Made by a program: the position numbers and the translations under genes | Shown here: positions 5,686 to 6,528 of the stretch, one piece after another | Position numbering within the stretch: position 1 is the first letter of the stretch | Layout of the letters: each line of letters starts with the position of its first letter | Notes under the pieces: generated by a model | Told to the model about the DNA's origin: nothing | Databases searched by the model: none | Seen by the model: the letters and a program-made list of their open reading frames with translations, nothing else | Origin: Anaerolineales bacterium UBA3082 | GTDB lineage: Bacteria; Chloroflexota; Anaerolineae; UBA7937 | Assembly: GCA_002366595.1 (NCBI GenBank) | Contig: DFBK01000069.1 | Coordinates: 1 to 6,528, forward strand | Direction: 5' to 3' | DNA length: 6,528 bases

Positions 5686-6528
5686 ATGCCGCGTACATAC
5701 GTAGCCCTGGACATCGAGACCACGGGGTTGGATCCAGAGCGGGATGCTATCATCGAGATCGGAGCGGTGAAGTTTCGCGGCCAGGAAGTTCTAGATACCT
5801 GGTCTAGCCTGGTTAACCCCCAGCGTCTCATCCCCTATAACATCCAACGGCTCACTGGGATAACCCCGGAGGGGGCAAATAGAGCCCCTTCCCTTTTCTC
5901 CCTCCTGGGGACTCTCTCCCGATTCGTAGGCCATCACCCCCTCGTGGGTCACAATATCGCTTTCGACCTGGCCTTCCTGGGGAAGCAGGGCCTCTTTCTC
6001 GCCCATCAAGCGCTGGACACTTTCAAGTTAGCCACAAGCCTCGTCCTCTATCTCTCCAGTTATAATTTAGGCGCTCTGGCCCAAACCTTAGGGGTTTCTC
6101 AGGAAGAGGAACATCGTGCGCTAGCCGACGCCTTGACGACCAAGGAGGTTTTTGGGGCTCTTTGGGAGCGGGCCCTGCGCCTAGATCTGAAAACCATCCA
6201 GGAGATAAACCGGCTGGCCCTGGGGGGCGATTGGCCGTTACGCCACTTCTTCCTTGACCTGGAGGGCGAGAAGGCCGCAACCTTTGGTGCAAGCCTCCGG
6301 GAGCAGTTGATAGCCAGGAGGGGCCAGGAGGCGCACCTCGGCCCTCTCTTCCCCCTGACGGTTGAATCGAAGCGATTCAAGCCTACCTCCAACCCTAAGC
6401 CTCTTGATGTCGAGGCCTTGAGTGCCACCTTGGGGGAAGGAGGTCCCCTAAAAGAACACCTTCCTCATTATGAGTATCGCCCCCAGCAGGTGGAGATGCT
6501 CAAAGCCGTGGCCAGGGCCTTCAACGAG
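5686..6528 (+). CDS. DinG-like 3'-5' exonuclease/helicase, 3' end beyond window
   Basis: The first 281 codons are present and open to the window edge. Residues 5-160 are a DnaQ-like DEDDh exonuclease domain: LDIETTGLD supplies Asp9 and Glu11, LVGHNIAFDLAFLG supplies Asp94, and HRALADA supplies His143 and Asp148, so all catalytic residues are there. Residues about 165-260 form a linker, followed by YEYRPQQVEMLKAVARAFNE (262-281). That is the Q-motif-like start of the XPD/DinG-type superfamily 2 helicase domain, which should meet its Walker A motif within about 20 residues past the edge. The architecture matches the long DinG of Bacillus and relatives, which have an N-terminal exonuclease; E. 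coli DinG lacks it. Likely roles are DNA repair and processing of DNA or DNA-RNA hybrids. A purine run at 5676-5683 precedes ATG 5686, and PRTYVALDIETTG is a normal family N-terminus. A stand-alone exonuclease is unlikely given the Q motif. I left the symbol empty because the helicase core is not visible. Confidence 0.9.
   Translation, partial: MPRTYVALDIETTGLDPERDAIIEIGAVKFRGQEVLDTWSSLVNPQRLIPYNIQRLTGITPEGANRAPSLFSLLGTLSRFVGHHPLVGHNIAFDLAFLGKQGLFLAHQALDTFKLATSLVLYLSSYNLGALAQTLGVSQEEEHRALADALTTKEVFGALWERALRLDLKTIQEINRLALGGDWPLRHFFLDLEGEKAATFGASLREQLIARRGQEAHLGPLFPLTVESKRFKPTSNPKPLDVEALSATLGEGGPLKEHLPHYEYRPQQVEMLKAVARAFNE

Noticed and set aside
5791..6428. Several minus-strand frames of 72-109 codons
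   Set aside because: They lie inside the DinG-like gene, which has all its exonuclease motifs in the + frame and runs open to the edge.

Overview
The window is a gene-dense stretch of bacterial chromosome. All five protein genes that I consider real lie on the + strand. No rRNA, tRNA, CRISPR array, transposase or phage gene is visible. Codon use is GC-rich with frequent AGG, AGA and ATA. Together with a TalC-type transaldolase and a membrane-anchored beta-repeat protein, this would suit an uncultured, possibly thermophilic Chloroflexota-like bacterium. That placement is an inference of low to moderate confidence, because nothing here is a taxonomic marker.

Layout, left to right. A DUF47/PhoU-like phosphate-transport accessory protein (43-669) is followed by a spacer of about 320 bp. 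The spacer holds a weak minus-strand gene remnant and a plausible promoter. Next is a large unrecognised membrane protein (991-2781) with an N-terminal anchor, about six beta-propeller-like repeats and a polytopic C-terminus. A 250-bp intergenic region then carries a near-consensus sigma70 promoter and a leader ending in a perfect 9-bp hairpin that overlaps the translation-initiation region of pyrG (3032-4639, CTP synthase). A 212-bp spacer rich in direct and inverted repeats separates pyrG from a transaldolase gene (4852-5589) with an unusual cysteine-bearing insertion. A strong intrinsic terminator follows at once. A TATAAT promoter then starts a DinG-like exonuclease/helicase gene (5686 to the edge), which is cut before its Walker A motif.

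The genes do not form one pathway. They cover phosphate homeostasis, an envelope protein, CTP synthesis, the non-oxidative pentose phosphate pathway and DNA repair. pyrG and tal are the likeliest co-transcribed pair, since no convincing forward terminator lies between them and one lies just after tal.

I found no clear new multi-gene system. The items most worth a second look are the Cys-rich insertion in the transaldolase, the repeat-dense pyrG-tal spacer, the pyrG leader hairpin, and the propeller-plus-polytopic membrane protein.
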